Shown: positions 62,154-64,000 of the stretch, piece by piece
Layout of the letters: the number at the start of each line of letters is the position of its first letter
How positions within the stretch are numbered: position 1 is the first letter of the stretch
NCBI GenBank assembly: GCA_947503835.1
Contig: CANNFM010000019.1
Coordinates: forward strand, 1 to 64,000
Reading direction: 5' to 3'
From: an uncultured Aquimarina sp.
Lineage (GTDB): Bacteria > Bacteroidota > Bacteroidia > Flavobacteriales > Flavobacteriaceae
Length of the DNA: 64,000 nucleotides
Made by a program: the position numbers and the translations under genes
The notes under the pieces: model-generated
The model's database searches: none
The model's input: only the letters and a program-made list of their open reading frames with translations
What the model was told of the DNA's origin: nothing

Positions 62154-63167
62154 TTAAAATTGAATAACCGTTTTACCAATGGTTTTACCCGATTCTTGCA
62201 TTTGATGTGCTTTTTTAAGATTATCCACTGTAAAGCCTTTGAGTGTGGTGGTCAACGTTGTTTTTAGTGTACCCGCATCTAGTAAATTTGCTATTTCGTT
62301 AAGGATCTGGTGTTGTTTATCCATATCCTCTGTAGCGAACATAGAACGGGTGTACATAAATTCCCAGGAAAAGGAGACACTCTTCATCTTAAGTAAAGAC
62401 AGGTTCAATGGATTGCTGTTGCCAGCAATCGTAACAATATGTCCTTGTGGCTTAATAATTTCGGTTATAGTTTCCCAATATCTATTGATATCTACAAAAT
62501 CCAAAATATAGTCTACATGTGGATGCCCTATTTTTTCGAGTTCATCTTTTAAGTGATAATGGTTCACTACATAGTCCGCACCCATTTTTGAGCACCAGTT
62601 TTCAGATTCAGGTCTTGATGCCGTAGCAATTACAGTAAGTCCAGCCACTTTTTTGGCTATTTGTATTCCAATAGAACCTACACCACCAGCACCCGCAATG
62701 ATCAAGATTGTTTTTCCTTTGTCGGTTTCTGGATTTATTTTAATACGGTCAAAAATGGATTCCCAGGCAGTTAATCCTGTTAATGGAATAGCTGCAGCTT
62801 CGGCTATAGTCAAGTTTTTAGGTTTAAAACCTACGATACGCTCATCAATGAGTTGGTATTCTGCATTGCTACCGCTACGGGTAATATCTCCCGCGTAGTA
62901 TACCTGGTCTCCTTCTTTGAATCTTGAAGTTGTATTACCCACTGCTTCTACAGTCCCCACGGCATCCCATCCAATGATTTTTGGTGTATCAAGTATAGTA
63001 TCCTTTGCTGCACTTTGCCTAATCTTAAAATCTACCGGGTTAACCGAAATTGCTGATATTTTGACTAAAATATCATATCCTTTGGGTGTTGGTTTTTCAG
63101 TTTCAAACTCAATAAAACTATTATTTTCTGTAATCGGGAGTGATTGTTTAAATCCTATTGCTTTCAT
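62154..63167 (-). CDS. Zinc-type alcohol dehydrogenase family, quinone oxidoreductase-like
   Basis: A 337-residue medium-chain dehydrogenase. An N-terminal GroES-like domain (about 25-130, VGWDAVGTVEAVG) is followed by a Rossmann domain with AGAGGVGSIGIQIA (about 158-171). The structural-zinc cysteines are absent, so this is the zinc-independent quinone oxidoreductase/zeta-crystallin side of the family, despite the group name. NADPH is the probable donor. It heads a unit with the ABM monooxygenase and is divergent from an HxlR regulator, consistent with quinone or electrophile detoxification. Confidence 0.87.
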   Translation of the reverse strand: MKAIGFKQSLPITENNSFIEFETEKPTPKGYDILVKISAISVNPVDFKIRQSAAKDTILDTPKIIGWDAVGTVEAVGNTTSRFKEGDQVYYAGDITRSGSNAEYQLIDERIVGFKPKNLTIAEAAAIPLTGLTAWESIFDRIKINPETDKGKTILIIAGAGGVGSIGIQIAKKVAGLTVIATASRPESENWCSKMGADYVVNHYHLKDELEKIGHPHVDYILDFVDINRYWETITEIIKPQGHIVTIAGNSNPLNLSLLKMKSVSFSWEFMYTRSMFATEDMDKQHQILNEIANLLDAGTLKTTLTTTLKGFTVDNLKKAHQMQESGKTIGKTVIQF

Positions 63168-63201
63168 TATTTCTTTAGTTTATATTTTTTTTGAAGAGTT
63201 G

Positions 63202-63312
63202 TACAACTTTGTCATATAACAAAGTTGTATTGATTTAAGAAAACGTATATTTTTGTATTTAAAAATATACTATAAAAAGTATAGTAACAAAACTAAATAT
63301 AGTTTTGTTACT
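63202..63312. promoter_or_regulatory. Divergent promoter region with four inverted repeats
   Basis: Between the oxidoreductase and hxlR genes lie four perfect dyads: TACAACTTTGT (63202-63212) with 63219-63229; GTATATTTTT (63245-63254) with 63261-63270; ACTATA (63269-63274) with 63280-63285; and AGTAACAAAACTA (63283-63295) with 63300-63312. The third has the ACTATA-AAAAG-TATAGT form suitable for a winged-helix dimer such as HxlR. Confidence 0.55.
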
Positions 63313-63367
63313 GTGCAATAACGGTCAAAAATGATAGTATGATTTTTTTTGCTAAAAAAAGGAAAAT

Positions 63368-63712
63368 ATGCATTGTATAAATGGAAAAAAATATCCTTGC
63401 TGCACAAGCGTAACCATGGGAATTATTGGTGGGAAATGGAAAACAGTAATATTATATCACCTAATAGAAACATCTTTACGATATAATGAATTGCGAAAGC
63501 AAATGGAAGGCGTAACAGAACGAACGTTAAGTTTGCAATTAAAGAAATTAGAAGAAGATGGTGTTATCCAGAGGAAAGTATATACCACAAAACCACCTTT
63601 AAAGGTTGAATATTCTTTAACCGATTTTGGAAAAACACTTATTCCGGTTTTACATTCTATTGCAGATTGGGGAGATTTTGTTGTTGAAAATTATGCTGAA
63701 ACTAGTCTTTGA
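63368..63712 (+). CDS. HxlR family transcriptional regulator
   Basis: A 114-residue winged helix-turn-helix protein. Signatures: the N-terminal CxxGKKYPCC cysteine cluster (C3, C11, C12), GGKWKTVILYHLIETSLRYNELRK, then VTERTLSLQLKKLEEDGVIQRKVY and the wing LKVEYSLTDFG. In HxlR proteins such as YodB and QorR an N-terminal cysteine senses quinones or oxidants and releases DNA; C11 or C12 could do so here. It is divergent from the quinone oxidoreductase and ABM genes, so it is probably their repressor and autoregulated. Confidence 0.9.
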   Translation: MHCINGKKYPCCTSVTMGIIGGKWKTVILYHLIETSLRYNELRKQMEGVTERTLSLQLKKLEEDGVIQRKVYTTKPPLKVEYSLTDFGKTLIPVLHSIADWGDFVVENYAETSL

Positions 63713-63834
63713 ATTTTGAATTTAGTTTTGTGAACGATTATTTTTTCTTAGGAAAATCGAACGTAACGAAATGAGAAACACCCTTGGTTTAACTTAAAAA
63801 AGAAGTGATTTTTTATACAATTTTCGCCATTGAT

Positions 63835-63996
63835 TTATTCGGTCAGTTTTATTTTCTTTTTATTCTCGTAACGAAATTCATTCAATTCAGTTAAATCGGT
63901 CGCAATTTTGTCTTTCCATTCAGCAACTTTTTGTTCATTTCGACCGCTTTCGGTTTCTCTCATTAATTTTAGTCGGCTTTCAGAGAATTCTGCCAT
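63835..63996 (-). CDS. Short hypothetical protein, possibly partial
   Basis: A minus-strand frame of 53 codons from ATG 63996 to TAA 63835: starts MAEFSESRLKLMRETESG and ends KKKIKLTE. Coding-like composition with a charged helical content. The frame stays open to the window edge, so the true start may lie outside. No family recognised; the base composition is slightly less AT-rich than its surroundings. Confidence 0.4.
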   Translation of the reverse strand: MAEFSESRLKLMRETESGRNEQKVAEWKDKIATDLTELNEFRYENKKKIKLTE

Positions 63997-64000
63997 TATT

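Overview
The window is a chromosomal segment of a low-GC member of the Bacteroidota, almost certainly a marine-type Flavobacteriaceae (an Aquimarina-like genus is a guess). Supporting this are DUF6048, DUF6452, CCC-motif and DUF2752 small proteins, secreted proteins with a type IX secretion (T9SS) C-terminal sorting domain, a TonB receptor with a carboxypeptidase-like N-terminal domain, a 6S-Flavo-like RNA between zapA and rny, and many upstream matches to the Bacteroidota -7 element TAnnTTTG. No phage, IS element or CRISPR array is visible. Most of the window is ordinary core genome; the accessory part is about 47-58 kb.

Layout. 0-5 kb: tail of a 5S rRNA, a hemolysin III-like membrane protein, a NeuD-like acyltransferase fused to an FAD/NAD(P) oxidoreductase, and a compact methyltransferase / ZIP transporter / DUF4268 operon. 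5-13 kb: two RNA methyltransferases (RlmL-like and RlmD), a large secreted beta-propeller protein, DUF6048/DUF6452 and an ECF sigma factor with a small membrane partner. 13-24 kb: ornithine aminotransferase, small membrane proteins, a Smr protein, two related lipoproteins (one with inserted thrombospondin type 3 repeats), a cysteine desulfurase, a TonB receptor and an M23 peptidase. 24-30 kb: a galactofuranose gene pair (glycosyltransferase and UDP-galactopyranose mutase), then zapB-like, zapA, 6S RNA and rny, then three tandem paralogues of unknown function. 30-40 kb: clpC, gyrA, a TPR protein, pheT. 40-47 kb: a lipoprotein and a Lys/Glu-rich LEA-like secreted protein, a thioredoxin-like lipoprotein, a DUF2911 protein, pta-ackA.

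47-58 kb is the most distinctive stretch. It holds a Cys-rich peptide with a double-glycine-like leader; an endonuclease I with FN3, lamin-tail, GEVED and T9SS sorting domains; and two downstream relatives that keep only FN3-GEVED-sorting domains and carry copies of the same promoter. Next is a two-gene membrane unit: a SMODS (CD-NTase-like) protein whose catalytic acids appear replaced and which ends in two transmembrane helices, followed by a multi-pass protein with an Aim24-like C-terminus. The stretch closes with a 217-bp nested inverted-repeat element. The SMODS/Aim24 pair is my best candidate for an undescribed system; its function is inference only.

58-64 kb: a HAD phosphatase, DUF1801, RlmF, a GyrI-like protein, a small membrane protein, and a quinone-stress-like unit (ABM monooxygenase and zinc-type oxidoreductase) divergent from an HxlR regulator across a region rich in inverted repeats. 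The window ends in a short minus-strand reading frame that may be incomplete.
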